Made by a program: the position numbers and the translations under genes
The notes under the pieces: generated by a model
Databases searched by the model: none
The model's input: only the letters and a program-made list of their open reading frames with translations
Told to the model about the DNA's origin: nothing
Shown: positions 43,254 through 52,611 of the stretch, in pieces
How positions within the stretch are numbered: position 1 is the stretch's first letter
Layout: every line of letters starts with the position of its first letter
NCBI GenBank assembly: GCA_016218155.1
Contig: JACREQ010000069.1
Coordinates: 159,311-223,310, forward strand
Direction of reading: 5' to 3'
DNA: 64,000 nt
Origin: Bacteroidia bacterium
GTDB taxonomy: Bacteria > Bacteroidota > Bacteroidia > Bacteroidales > GWA2-32-17

Positions 43254-45077
43254 TTACATTTCTTCTTTCAGCGCTCTTTTACCTCTTATAACAGCAATCC
43301 ATTTTGGTATAGCATCAAAAATTATAGAGAATACACAAAACATAATTACCAAGGTTAAAGTAAGATTAATAATGCCTTGTAAGTGTTTATCTTCTGTAAA
43401 TATTTGAGGCCAATAAATATTAATTATGTTTTTTACACCTGCTATAACAGTTGTTATACCAACAAAAAATAATGGGAGTATTGTTACCCATGAGTATTTT
43501 GCTCTTCCACGGTTTATAATATAACTGGTTCCAACCGTTAGTGCGATAGTTGCTAATAACTGATTCGCAGTTCCAAACATGGGCCATATTGTTGAAACAC
43601 TGCCAGAATAAATAAAATAAGCCCAGGCAAAAACAATTAAACCGCTGGCTAATAAATTTCCGGGAATCCAGTTTGGTCTTGCAAAAGGCTTGTAAATTTT
43701 ACCTAATGATTCTTGCAAAACAAATCTGCCTATCCTGGTTCCTGCATCAATTGTGGTAAGTATAAACAATGCTTCAAACATAATTGCAAAATGATACCAG
43801 TATGACATTAGCCCTTTTAATCCGGGTATTGCAGAAAATATTTGTGCCATACCAACTGCCAGAGAAACCGCCCCTCCTGTTCTGCCAACAATATTTTCAC
43901 CAACTTCTTTAGATAATTCCTGAATATTTGAATCGTGTAAACCCATAGCATGTAATTGTGGTAATATTGTCTGAAATTTTTCGGGACTAACATTTATTTG
44001 AAAATAATCGAGTGGTAAAAGACTTGCAGCAGCAATAAGAGCAAGAATACTAACAACACCCTCGGCTAACATTGAACCTACAGCAATTGGTCTTATATGT
44101 TTTTCGTTCATTATCATTTTTGGTGTTGTACCGGAACTCACCAGTGCGTGAAACCCGGAAATAGCTCCACATGCAATTGTTATGAATAAATACGGAAACA
44201 ATGTTCCCGGAATTATTGGTCCTCCACCATCCATAAAGCTTGTAAATGCAGGCATCTGCAAATTAGGTGTTACAACAATTATCCCAACTGCAAGCATTGC
44301 AATAACCGCTAGTTTCATAATTGAACTTAAATAGTCTCTGGGTGCTAACAATAACCAAACTGGTAATACTGAGGCTAAAAATCCATATATAGCTAATAAA
44401 ATAGTGAGTGATTTATGGTCGTAAGTAAACCATGATGCAATAGAAGAATCTGGAATATACCTGCCATAAATTACAGCTAATGATAAAAGTATTACTCCAA
44501 AGATTGTTGCTTCAGTAGTTTTTCCTTTTCTGAATTTAAACATCCAAAGTCCCATTATTAGCGCAATTGGGATTGTTGCAGCTATTGTAAACGTGCCCCA
44601 GGAGCTTTCGGAAAGTGCATTTATAACAACAAGCCCAAGTCCTGCCATTGCAATTACAATAATTATTAAGATTGCCACAGAAGTCACGCCCCCGCTTATT
44701 TTACTAATCTCAAATCGGGCAATTTCAGCAAGCGATTTTCCATCATGTCTAACGGAAGCTGTAAGTATAACAATATCGTGAACTGCACCTGCCAACACTG
44801 CTCCCACTATCATCCATAAAAATCCCGGAAAATATCCAAACTGAACTGCAAGCACTGGTCCTACCAGTGGTCCGGCACCGGCTATTGCTGCAAAATGATG
44901 TCCGAATAATATCCATTTACTAGTTGGCTGGTAATTCTGACCATCATATAATTTTTGAGAAGGCATTGCTCTCCTCTCATTAATCATTAAAACTTTTGCT
45001 GCAATAAAACTAAAATATAAACGATAAGCAAGTGCAAAAACTGCTATTGCTGTTATCACCAAAGGCATTGCATTCAT
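43254..45077 (-). CDS. cstA: CstA family carbon-starvation / peptide or pyruvate transporter
   Basis: 607 residues with about 16 hydrophobic segments. The N-terminal CstA domain has [40 protein letters not shown], the family signature, and GTMSSGTTP-like [13 protein letters not shown]; the C terminus is the CstA_5TM part. CstA proteins are imported-solute carriers for peptides or pyruvate induced at low carbon; which one applies here is not shown. It may start at M1 or at MPLVITA two codons later. No LytTR-type regulator is adjacent. Confidence 0.95.
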   Translation of the reverse strand: MNAMPLVITAIAVFALAYRLYFSFIAAKVLMINERRAMPSQKLYDGQNYQPTSKWILFGHHFAAIAGAGPLVGPVLAVQFGYFPGFLWMIVGAVLAGAVHDIVILTASVRHDGKSLAEIARFEISKISGGVTSVAILIIIVIAMAGLGLVVINALSESSWGTFTIAATIPIALIMGLWMFKFRKGKTTEATIFGVILLSLAVIYGRYIPDSSIASWFTYDHKSLTILLAIYGFLASVLPVWLLLAPRDYLSSIMKLAVIAMLAVGIIVVTPNLQMPAFTSFMDGGGPIIPGTLFPYLFITIACGAISGFHALVSSGTTPKMIMNEKHIRPIAVGSMLAEGVVSILALIAAASLLPLDYFQINVSPEKFQTILPQLHAMGLHDSNIQELSKEVGENIVGRTGGAVSLAVGMAQIFSAIPGLKGLMSYWYHFAIMFEALFILTTIDAGTRIGRFVLQESLGKIYKPFARPNWIPGNLLASGLIVFAWAYFIYSGSVSTIWPMFGTANQLLATIALTVGTSYIINRGRAKYSWVTILPLFFVGITTVIAGVKNIINIYWPQIFTEDKHLQGIINLTLTLVIMFCVFSIIFDAIPKWIAVIRGKRALKEEM

Positions 45078-45172
45078 TTCTTTTCCTTAATTTTAATTTG
45101 TAAGAAATCTGAATTTTATTCAAAATTATAAAAAACAATTATCTATATCTATTAATATTAAAAATAAATCTT

Positions 45173-45205
45173 ATTGTCATTCTGAACGAAGTGAAGAATC
45201 TAGTC
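45173..45205. repeat. Interspersed palindromic repeat, copy 3 (single arm)
   Basis: TTGTCATTCTGAACGAAGTG and the following AAGAATCTAGTC match one arm of copies 1 and 2; no inverted partner is found nearby, so it looks like a decayed or half element. Confidence 0.75.
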
Positions 45206-45290
45206 AACAATCAAATTAATTATTCTTAACTCAACCACTCTGCCTCGGCGTAGAACACTGATAATGAAAAAGTAATTAAAGAATATTAAT

Positions 45291-45325
45291 AAAAAATGGC
45301 ACAAACTTTCGTATGTGCCATTTTT
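45291..45325 (-). terminator. Terminator downstream of tpx
   Basis: A 12-bp stem (AAAAATGGCACA at 45292-45303 with TGTGCCATTTTT at 45314-45325) ends, on the minus strand, in a T-run. It would end the tpx transcript after about 140 nt of 3' UTR containing a repeat element. Confidence 0.8.
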
Positions 45326-45336
45326 AATAAAATTTA

Positions 45337-45460
45337 TCATTCTGAACCTACCTGCCGTCATCCTGAGCGGAGTCGAAGGAAGGCAAGCAAAGTGAAGAAC
45401 TTTTTCTTACAAAGTAAAATCTATTATAAAATAGATGCTTCATTACATTCAGCATGACAA
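45337..45460. repeat. Interspersed palindromic repeat, copy 4 (largest)
   Basis: Ends are CATTCTGAAC / GTCATCCTGAGCGG on the left and TTCAGCATGACA on the right. The core GAAGAACTTTTTCTTACAAAG matches copy 2 almost base for base. It lies in the tpx 3' UTR. Confidence 0.75.
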
Positions 45461-45468
45461 ACGATAAT

Positions 45469-45978
45469 TTATAAACTTTTTGCTACCTCTAATGCTTTAT
45501 CATAATTAGGATGAGTTGTTACTTCTTTAACATACTCCACATATTTAACAATACCGTCTTTATCGATTATAACAATACCTCTTGATAATAAACGTAATTC
45601 GTCAATTAAAAAACCATATTTTAAACCAAAATCAGTGTCCTTATGATCTGAAAGAGTAATAACTTTATCAATGCCTTCAGCACCGCAAAAGCGACCAAGT
45701 GCAAATGGTAAATCGCATGAAATTGTTAGAATAACAACGTTCTCAAGTTTTGCTGCATCTACATTAAAATGACGTGTTTGTGCAGCGCAAACACCTGTAT
45801 CAATTGATGGAACAATAGAAAGAATTCTTACTTTTCCATTATAATCACTTAGTTTGTGGGGTTTTAAATCGTTTGCCAGTACAGTAAAATCTTTTGCTGT
45901 ATCTCCTACTTTTACTATGCTTCCTACTAATGTTAAAGGATTTCCTCCGAATGTAATAACTCCCTGATGTTTTTCCAT
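45469..45978 (-). CDS. tpx: Thiol peroxidase
   Basis: 169 residues, periplasmic or cytoplasmic peroxiredoxin of the atypical 2-Cys Tpx class, reducing hydroperoxides with thioredoxin. The peroxidatic cysteine is C64 in SIDTGVCAAQT, and the resolving C98 is in GRFCGAEGI, 34 residues apart as in E. coli Tpx (C61/C95). No signal peptide is seen, so a cytoplasmic location is likely. Monocistronic with its own -7 box and terminator. Confidence 0.95.
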   Translation of the reverse strand: MEKHQGVITFGGNPLTLVGSIVKVGDTAKDFTVLANDLKPHKLSDYNGKVRILSIVPSIDTGVCAAQTRHFNVDAAKLENVVILTISCDLPFALGRFCGAEGIDKVITLSDHKDTDFGLKYGFLIDELRLLSRGIVIIDKDGIVKYVEYVKEVTTHPNYDKALEVAKSL

Positions 45979-46009
45979 AATTTTAATTATTAATTATTAA
46001 ATATTTTTG

Positions 46010-46017
46010 CAAATGTA
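46010..46017 (-). promoter_or_regulatory. tpx -7 box
   Basis: TACATTTG on the minus strand is an exact TAnnTTTG match giving a leader of about 25 nt. Confidence 0.5.
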
Positions 46018-46110
46018 GTAATTTTTATATTTAAGTAAGTGATTACTTATTAAATTTTATTTTTCTTTCTAGTGTTATAAAACATTATATACAATAAACG
46101 ATTTTATAAA

Positions 46111-46872
46111 CTAAATATCAATACTTAAGCCATCATAAGCCAACTCAACATTATTTGGCAGTTCAAGACTAACAACCTTATGAAAACCCATCATGTGGCT
46201 TATATGTGTTAGATATGCTTTTTCAGGTTTCACTATTTCAATTAAAGCAAGTGCTTCTTCTAAATTATAATGTGAAAGATGTTTTTTCTTTCTAAGTGCG
46301 CTAACAATTAACACCTTAACTCCATTAAGTTTAATAATTTCTTCCTCCGGAATATTGTTAATATCTGTAATATATGCAAAATCTTTAAACCTGTATCCAA
46401 AAACCGGAAGCTTGTGATGAAATCCACGAATAGGAATAATTTTTATGTTATTTATTTCAAAAGGGTTATTTGAAATTTCATGCAATGCCATTTCCGGTAT
46501 TCCCGGGTATTTAAAATCGGTAAAAGCATAATGGAAATCAATCTTTAAAGCATCCATCACCCTTTCTTCTGCATAAATATCCATTGGTCTTTTATAAATC
46601 CAGTTGTATGAACGAATATCGTCTAATCCTGCAATATGATCTTTATGCTCATGTGTAAAAAGAATGGCATCAACTCGTTTTACTTTTTCACGAAGCATTT
46701 GCTGCCTGAAATCAGGTCCTGTATCAATTACTAAGAAAGTATCATTTTCTTCAATAAGTACAGATGAGCGTAATCGTTTATCAAGAGAATCGGTAGATAA
46801 ACACAATTCACAATCACATGCTATTACAGGCACACCCTGCGAAGTTCCGGTTCCTAGAAATGTAACTTTCAA
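46111..46872 (-). CDS. PhnP-like metallo-beta-lactamase-fold hydrolase
   Basis: 253 residues. The metal site is FTHEHKDHIAGLDD (HxHxDH); further ligands appear in VIDTGPDFRQQ and AYLTHISHM. The N-terminal VTFLGTGTSQGVPVIACDCELC is typical of the PhnP / cyclic-phosphodiesterase-like group. The substrate is not determined, and no other phosphonate genes are present. The start is a TTG at 46872: family members begin MKVTFLGTGTSQGVP at exactly this point, and no ATG lies near it in frame. Divergent from the RsmI-like gene. Confidence 0.88.
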   Translation of the reverse strand: MKVTFLGTGTSQGVPVIACDCELCLSTDSLDKRLRSSVLIEENDTFLVIDTGPDFRQQMLREKVKRVDAILFTHEHKDHIAGLDDIRSYNWIYKRPMDIYAEERVMDALKIDFHYAFTDFKYPGIPEMALHEISNNPFEINNIKIIPIRGFHHKLPVFGYRFKDFAYITDINNIPEEEIIKLNGVKVLIVSALRKKKHLSHYNLEEALALIEIVKPEKAYLTHISHMMGFHKVVSLELPNNVELAYDGLSIDI

Positions 46873-46888
46873 AATAAAATGATTTATA

Positions 46889-46943
46889 CAAAAATAGAGA
46901 TATTATTTCTTTTTATAATGTCATTTGTCTTTTTGTATCTTTG
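46889..46943. promoter_or_regulatory. Divergent promoter pair
   Basis: Two exact TAnnTTTG boxes face away from each other: TATTTTTG on the minus strand (46889-46896) for the PhnP-like gene and TATCTTTG on the plus strand (46936-46943) for the RsmI-like gene. The second lies inside the longest frame of that gene and puts the transcription start at about 46948, the ATG itself. Confidence 0.6.
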
Positions 46944-46947
46944 CTAT

Positions 46948-47652
46948 ATGAACGGAAAATTATATTTAATTCCAACCCCGCTTGGTGAAGAATTTTTGCC
47001 CGAAGAAAGTTCAGCGCAAATTGCTAAAGTAATTTCTACATTAACTGTTTTTATTGTTGAAGAACTAAGAACAGCCCGAAGATTTTTAAAAAAAGTTTAT
47101 CCCTCAATAAATATTGATGCTACTACTTTCTATATTCTGAACGAGCATACAACTGCAGCAGAATTTGAAACTTATTTAAAAAATTCTGAGAATGGAACTG
47201 ATATTGGACTAATTACTGAGGCAGGATGTCCGGCAATTGCAGATCCAGGTTCGCAAGTTGTTAGAATTGCACATAAGAAAGGTATTAAGGTAATTCCTTT
47301 GGTTGGACCATCATCAATAACATTAGCACTAATGGCTTCGGGATTAAACGGACAACAATTTGCATTCTTAGGATATTTGCCAATTAAGCCACTGGAAAGA
47401 AAAGCAAAAATACAACAAATTGAAAAACGGTCTAAAACCGAAAGTCAAACACAGATATTTATCGAAACTCCTTACCGTAATCACTCACTTTTAAATGAAT
47501 TAATTGCAACCTGTAATCCCGACACGTTGTTATGTATTGCATGTAATATTACTCAAAGTGATGAGTTTATTGCAACATTTAAAATTAAAGAATGGAAAAC
47601 CAAAACTATTGATATACACAAGAAACCAGCAGTTTTTTTATTGTTATCTTAA
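46948..47652 (+). CDS. RsmI-like SAM-dependent methyltransferase (tetrapyrrole methylase fold)
   Basis: 235 residues from the ATG at 46948 (MNGKLYLIPTPLGEE). The fold is that of RsmI, which 2'-O-methylates C1402 of 16S rRNA: LYLIPTPLG, VEELRTARRFL, LITEAGCPAIADPGSQVVRIA and GPSSITLALMASGLNGQQFAFLGYLP are conserved blocks, though it is shorter than typical RsmI, in line with the RsmI-related group of Bacteroidota. A longer frame from 46879 adds 23 hydrophobic residues, but a -7 box lies inside it, so I reject that start. Confidence 0.88.
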   Translation: MNGKLYLIPTPLGEEFLPEESSAQIAKVISTLTVFIVEELRTARRFLKKVYPSINIDATTFYILNEHTTAAEFETYLKNSENGTDIGLITEAGCPAIADPGSQVVRIAHKKGIKVIPLVGPSSITLALMASGLNGQQFAFLGYLPIKPLERKAKIQQIEKRSKTESQTQIFIETPYRNHSLLNELIATCNPDTLLCIACNITQSDEFIATFKIKEWKTKTIDIHKKPAVFLLLS

Positions 47653-47693
47653 AATTAAAATTTTAGGCATATGATTTGAAAATTGAAAAAAAA

Positions 47694-49811
47694 ATGAAAA
47701 TGAAAAAATATAAAATTTTCACTTTAGCAATTCTTCTAATACCATTGTTTTCAATTAGTCAAAATGAAGAAATCATTTTTCCTTTAAAGCATTCTTATAC
47801 TTTAACATCTCTAAAATACTCACCAGATAAACAATATATTGTTACTGGCTCAAATGACTGGACATTAAAACTATGGTATGCTTCAAATGGAGCATTAATG
47901 AGAACTTTTTCGGGACACACAGGGTCTGTTAATTGCTTTGATTTTTCGGTAAATGGAAAATACTTAGCTTCAGGATCAAATGATAGTTCAGTAATTATAT
48001 GGGATTTAACTTCCATTATTAAATATAATCTGTTTCAAAATATTGGTGGAAAAGTAACTTCAATAGCATTTAACCATAACAACGAGAACATAATTATCGG
48101 AACTAATAATGGAAAGTTAACGGTAATTAATATTAATACAGGAAAAATTGAATACAACTACTCGTTTTCAAAAACTAAGATAACACAAGTAGGATTTACT
48201 AAAGAAAAAAATAAACTCCTAGTTTCCACATCAAATCAAACTTCAGAAAGCGATAATACTATCGATCAAAACTCGGCAGGTTCACTATTTTTATTTGATT
48301 TGGACAATTTTAATAAACCTATTGCCATTAGCAATTATAAAGAAAATGTAATTAATTTTTGTTTTAGTGCCGACAGTGAAAAAGTTGTAACTTCGGCTGG
48401 CAATGGTATGGTTAGGGTATGGAAAACCAAAAGCTACATGGAAGAGATTGCTTTTAAAAACATTAATTTAAATCCTGGTGTAGTTTTTATTTCGGGAAAT
48501 GGAAAAATGATTGGTGTAGCTAGTCAGAATGAGAGTACAATTAATCTTTGGCGAATTTCAGGCGAAAAACTTTTCGACTTTCAATTAGAAAAGGGAAAAG
48601 CCATATATGGAGAATTTAATACCGATTTCACTAGAATCCATATTTGCAATGACTTTGGTTCTTTCCTAATTTATGATCTTGATGCACGTTCAAGAGACGA
48701 GATTGGACAGTACTTACAGACAGAAAGCTCACTTACTGCATTTGCATTATCAAAAACATCAAATATGATGGCATTGGGTTTTGGTAATGGTTTGTTAAAA
48801 GGATTCAACTTATCTACATGTTTACCATATAAGTTAACTTTATCACAAAGTTCCAAAGTAATAGATCTTGCTTTTTCAGCTGATGAAAAGAGGCTTTGCA
48901 CATCAAATGATCAAACAGTTATTTATTATGAAAACAGTGATAAAACTGAAGCAGGAAATGCAATTGAGACATTTTTAGAAACTTCAACCGGAACTATTAA
49001 GAGTATTTTTGCATTTAAAACCGAGTATGTAACTGCAATATCAACTTATGGAAACTATTGTTTATCAGGCTTAAATTCAGGAACAATAAAATTGCACGAT
49101 GTTAATTCAGGTAAAGAATTAAACGTATCTGCTTTTCACGATTACGATATTACAGATATGTCAATTTCTTCTGATAATAAATGTGTAGTAACATCGTCTA
49201 CTGATGCAACAATAAAAGTCTGGAAAGTTGATGCAACAAAGTTCACACAAACAAATACATTTTCTTTTAATAACGAAATAACAAATATAAAATCAGTACT
49301 TAACAATAAATTATTAATTGCTTCAGAAAAAGGTTCTGGATTAATTTTTATTAATGATTTAAAAAAAGGAAACCAGTATACCATTAGTGAAAATAGCGAC
49401 ATAACAGATATTGATATTTCTGAAAAAGATTCACTTGTTTATTCATCTTATAATGCAAATAAAACATTATGTAAAGCATATTCTTTTATTACACATAATG
49501 AGGTTTGGAACTTTAATGATATAGGCTCAAAGATTATTAAATTATCATATTCCGATAAAAATAATTTATTATTCTGCGCACTTGAGAATGGTTTAATTAT
49601 CATATTAAATGCAAAAACCGGAAAAAAAATTGCAACTATATTAATTTATAAAAATAATGAATGGTTAATTTTTACACCTGAAAATTATTTTGATGCCTCA
49701 GCAGGATTACTTCCTAAAATTAATATTATTAATAAATTACAATTTATTAATCACGAAGAGATTGAAAAGTTTCATCAAAAAGGAATTTTGGCTAAAATAT
49801 TGATGCAGTAA
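47694..49811 (+). CDS. Secreted WD40-repeat protein with a caspase-linker remnant
   Basis: About 705 residues from the ATG at 47694 (MKMKKYKIF); the TTG at 47676 is unlikely. The signal peptide ends in FSISQ. About ten WD40 repeats follow (SGSNDWTLKLW, SGSNDSSVIIWDL, TSSTDATIKVWKV and others), forming probably one or two propellers. The C-terminal part, EWLIFTPENYFDASAG and the ending HQKGILAKILMQ, matches the segment that in WD40-caspase proteins sits just before a peptidase C14 domain, but the protein stops there. A scaffold role is likely; partners unknown. Confidence 0.8.
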   Translation: MKMKKYKIFTLAILLIPLFSISQNEEIIFPLKHSYTLTSLKYSPDKQYIVTGSNDWTLKLWYASNGALMRTFSGHTGSVNCFDFSVNGKYLASGSNDSSVIIWDLTSIIKYNLFQNIGGKVTSIAFNHNNENIIIGTNNGKLTVININTGKIEYNYSFSKTKITQVGFTKEKNKLLVSTSNQTSESDNTIDQNSAGSLFLFDLDNFNKPIAISNYKENVINFCFSADSEKVVTSAGNGMVRVWKTKSYMEEIAFKNINLNPGVVFISGNGKMIGVASQNESTINLWRISGEKLFDFQLEKGKAIYGEFNTDFTRIHICNDFGSFLIYDLDARSRDEIGQYLQTESSLTAFALSKTSNMMALGFGNGLLKGFNLSTCLPYKLTLSQSSKVIDLAFSADEKRLCTSNDQTVIYYENSDKTEAGNAIETFLETSTGTIKSIFAFKTEYVTAISTYGNYCLSGLNSGTIKLHDVNSGKELNVSAFHDYDITDMSISSDNKCVVTSSTDATIKVWKVDATKFTQTNTFSFNNEITNIKSVLNNKLLIASEKGSGLIFINDLKKGNQYTISENSDITDIDISEKDSLVYSSYNANKTLCKAYSFITHNEVWNFNDIGSKIIKLSYSDKNNLLFCALENGLIIILNAKTGKKIATILIYKNNEWLIFTPENYFDASAGLLPKINIINKLQFINHEEIEKFHQKGILAKILMQ

Positions 49812-49884
49812 TTTGTTTTCATTATTCTACTATTTAATATAACATTCTTAAATGAATGTCGTATAACAATAAAAATAAAAGATT

Positions 49885-50325
49885 ATGAACAGAAAATGCT
49901 ACTCAAAAAACGGCTACTCTTCTGATATTATTATCAATAGAGTTCTTTCTGATCTAAACAAAATTAATTTCAATAAAATTTTGCTTTCATTATTATTTAT
50001 TGGAATTACCTTTTCAGGTTTTTCCCAAAATTATACTGACAGCTTAAAATCAGGTGTTAATTCAGGTTTCTATCAACAAACAGATCCGCTTAATGTTTTT
50101 TATGATGCAACAAATGATAAATTTGTAATTGAAAATAACACAAAGCAATTTCATAATTTCAATTTTGGAATTTATAATATTACAGGAACTCCGATAAAAG
50201 AATTTCAGTTGGAATCATTAAATGGTAAAAACACCGAAATTCCAATTGAGTTAAATGCTGGAATTTACATTGTTAATATTACTGATAAATCTTTTTCCTA
50301 CACAAAAAAGTTTATTATAAGATAG
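49885..50325 (+). CDS. Small T9SS sorting-domain-only protein
   Basis: 146 residues. A basic 30-residue leader (MNRKCYSKNGYS to NFNKI) comes before a hydrophobic signal-like segment (about 31-48, LLSLLFIGITFSGFSQ). The rest has the layout of a type A T9SS sorting domain: FGIYNITGTPIKEFQLESLNG, NTEIPIELNAGIYIVNIT and the ending FSYTKKFIIR. Nothing precedes it, so it is close to a sorting domain with no cargo. There is no second ATG. It may be a remnant of a larger secreted protein, or a small surface protein in its own right. Confidence 0.65.
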   Translation: MNRKCYSKNGYSSDIIINRVLSDLNKINFNKILLSLLFIGITFSGFSQNYTDSLKSGVNSGFYQQTDPLNVFYDATNDKFVIENNTKQFHNFNFGIYNITGTPIKEFQLESLNGKNTEIPIELNAGIYIVNITDKSFSYTKKFIIR

Positions 50326-50326
50326 T

Positions 50327-51481
50327 TTATGGATTTTTGAAAAAGTTTAATGCTCTTAGACTTACAATATAAGTATTTTTATAATAAAATTTAATGATAT
50401 CCTGATAAGTTATTCCATGCTTTGCCATTTGCATTGCCCCTTCCTGGCATAACCCAACAGCATGCCCATATCCTCTACCCTTAAACACCATATTATTATT
50501 AACAAAATACACATTAAAAAATGTAGACCTTAAATTAAAATCAAGTCTTATTTTTCTTAATGCAATGCTATCATTTAATATTTTGTAATATGTTTTTCTT
50601 TTTATCTGATCAAAATTAAAGATAATTGTATCATTTGGATAAGTACTAACTGCAAATCCGTTTGAGATCAGATATTGCATCCATTTATCAACTGGAATTG
50701 TTTTTTCCCAAGTTGCACATCTTTGATTTATACAATATGAATCAATTACCGGCTTTAAATAGGATCTTGATTTTAACCAAACATCTTCTGAACCCACTGT
50801 TTGTCCGCCACAATTTGAATGAAATGCAGCAGTAATGAGGTTTAGAGTACTGTCTACTATAACCAGTCCGGAAGTTTTATTTGTTGCTTCAGGAATATCA
50901 AAATTACTTAAGCTTTTACCATTATAAGCCTGACAATGGACATTATCACATAAATAATAACCTTCTGTAATGTGTCTTGTCAAATTCTCCAAAGCATATG
51001 TTCTGCATATTACAGCCTGAGTTTTATAATATTCGAGATTTGCTTTTTGTCCACCCTCGCTTTCAACAACACCGGCAACATAATTCTCAATTTCTACATC
51101 ATTAATAATAAAAAAACTTTTGTTTAAAACAGAAATCTTTAAATCATCATCATACAGTCGCTGGTTTATAGAAGGAATAACACACTTTACTTTTGCATAA
51201 TTTGTATTTGAAACACCAACAATATTAAGACTTTTAAAAGTTCCGAATTTTGAAGAAAGGGATTTTATATCAATTGAATCACCATTCTGAATAATACTTA
51301 CTGCCTCATTCTTGTTTAATGTTGTTATTAAAACTGTATCGCAGTAAATATTATATTTTCCGACTACCGGAGCGAATACTAACGACTTAACATTGCTTTC
51401 ACTAAAAGCTCTTATTTTTAAACGTTGTCCAAAAATGCTATAACTAAAAAGAAGAAAAACTAAAATTGCAAAATACTTCAT
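50327..51481 (-). CDS. SpoIID/LytB-domain protein
   Basis: 384 residues with a signal peptide (1-19, ends SIFGQ). The SpoIID domain (about 125-375) has VENYVAGVVESEGGQKANLEYYKTQAVICRTYAL, HSNCGGQTVGSEDVW and GRGYGHAVGLCQEGAMQMAK, the characteristic blocks of SpoIID/LytB amidase-stimulating or lytic-transglycosylase proteins. Outside sporulators these proteins are thought to process cell-wall glycan. Its ATG overlaps the lpxB stop (TAATG), so the two are coupled. Confidence 0.9.
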   Translation of the reverse strand: MKYFAILVFLLFSYSIFGQRLKIRAFSESNVKSLVFAPVVGKYNIYCDTVLITTLNKNEAVSIIQNGDSIDIKSLSSKFGTFKSLNIVGVSNTNYAKVKCVIPSINQRLYDDDLKISVLNKSFFIINDVEIENYVAGVVESEGGQKANLEYYKTQAVICRTYALENLTRHITEGYYLCDNVHCQAYNGKSLSNFDIPEATNKTSGLVIVDSTLNLITAAFHSNCGGQTVGSEDVWLKSRSYLKPVIDSYCINQRCATWEKTIPVDKWMQYLISNGFAVSTYPNDTIIFNFDQIKRKTYYKILNDSIALRKIRLDFNLRSTFFNVYFVNNNMVFKGRGYGHAVGLCQEGAMQMAKHGITYQDIIKFYYKNTYIVSLRALNFFKNP

Positions 51482-52602
51482 TATTTACTTTTTAATAATT
51501 CTACCATAATTTTTGCAATTCTTTTTGATGCTCCGGGCTCACCTATTAATTTACTCAAAAGTTCATAATCTGATAGTATTTGCTCACGTTTTTCACCTGT
51601 TGTGATTAATGTTAATTCGTTTTTTAGATTATTAACTGTAAGTTTTCCCTGAATAAGCTCCGTAATAGATTCTTTATTAAGAATAATATTTACTAACGAA
51701 ATATGTTTAATACTTACAAATAATTTTGCAATAATATAAGTTAACGGTGAAGTTTTGTAACATACTACCTGAGGAATGTTAAAAAGTGCTGTTTCTAAAG
51801 TTGCAGTTCCGGAAGTTACTATTGCAGATTGAGCATTTTTTAATATCTGATAGGTTTTTCCAAATACAATTGGCACTTTTTGATTATCCATGTACTGATT
51901 ATAAAAATCTACACTAATTGATGGAGCTCCTGCAATAACAAATTGAAAATCATTAAAATATTCGACTATCTTTAACATTAAAGGCAGCTTTTTTTTAATT
52001 TCCTGCTTACGACTTCCTGGCAAAATTGCTATAATTGGTTTACCCGATAATTTATTTTGTATGCAAAACTCATTAAAAGGAGGAATATTTTTTTGTTCAT
52101 TTGCAATTGCATCTAACAATGGGTGCCCTACAAACTCAACATCTATATTAAATTTTTTATAGAACTCTTTTTCGAATGGAAGAATTGTAAACATTTTGTC
52201 TACATATTTTCTTACCTGTTCAACTCTTGACTGGTGCCAAGCCCATACTGTAGGAGAAATATAATAGAAAATTTTAAATCCTTTGGATTTTGCAAATTTT
52301 GCAATTCTTAAATTAAATCCTGGGTAATCAACTAAAATTAAAACATCAGGAGAATATGAAACAATATCCTGTTCGCAGAATTTAAAGTTTTTTTTAATTG
52401 TTCTGATATTTGCAATAACCTCAGTAATGCCTAAAAAAGCTAGTTCTTTTATATGTTTAACTACATTTACATTTTTTGAAATCATTAAGTCGCCACCCCA
52501 GCCCCTAAACTCTGATGAAGGATCAAATTCTTTAATCTCCTGAATTAAATTGGATGCGTGAAGATCACCCGAAGCCTCTCCTGCTATAACATAATATTTC
52601 AT
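51481..52602 (-). CDS. lpxB: Lipid-A-disaccharide synthase
   Basis: 373 residues. It joins UDP-2,3-diacylglucosamine and 2,3-diacylglucosamine-1-phosphate to make the lipid A disaccharide on the inner face of the cytoplasmic membrane. Landmarks are YYVIAGEASGDLHASNLI at the N terminus, YYISPTVWAWHQSRVEQVRKYVDKM, VGHPLLD and ILPGSRKQEIKKKLP in the first half, and SGTATLETALFNIPQVVCYK in the second, all LpxB signatures. It is third in the run surE / small membrane protein / lpxB / spoIID-like. It confirms a Gram-negative outer membrane. Confidence 0.96.
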   Translation of the reverse strand: MKYYVIAGEASGDLHASNLIQEIKEFDPSSEFRGWGGDLMISKNVNVVKHIKELAFLGITEVIANIRTIKKNFKFCEQDIVSYSPDVLILVDYPGFNLRIAKFAKSKGFKIFYYISPTVWAWHQSRVEQVRKYVDKMFTILPFEKEFYKKFNIDVEFVGHPLLDAIANEQKNIPPFNEFCIQNKLSGKPIIAILPGSRKQEIKKKLPLMLKIVEYFNDFQFVIAGAPSISVDFYNQYMDNQKVPIVFGKTYQILKNAQSAIVTSGTATLETALFNIPQVVCYKTSPLTYIIAKLFVSIKHISLVNIILNKESITELIQGKLTVNNLKNELTLITTGEKREQILSDYELLSKLIGEPGASKRIAKIMVELLKSK

Positions 52603-52611
52603 AGCTCTAAA

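Larger units (their letters stand above)
45078..45468. other. 391-bp gene-free stretch between cstA and tpx
   Basis: No supported gene lies here. It contains the cstA upstream region, a half repeat element (45173-45205), the tpx terminator hairpin (45291-45325), and a full repeat element (45337-45460). A short patch at about 45238-45260, CTCTGCCTCGGCGTAGAACAC, is GC-rich like the repeats but matches none that I can see. Confidence 0.7.

Noticed and set aside
45238-45260. Short GC-rich patch CTCTGCCTCGGCGTAGAACAC as a further repeat copy
   Set aside because: It does not match either repeat family in this window well enough to call.
46879-46947. N-terminal membrane anchor on the RsmI-like protein
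   Set aside because: The extra 23 codons span a -7 box and the conserved start is the ATG at 46948.
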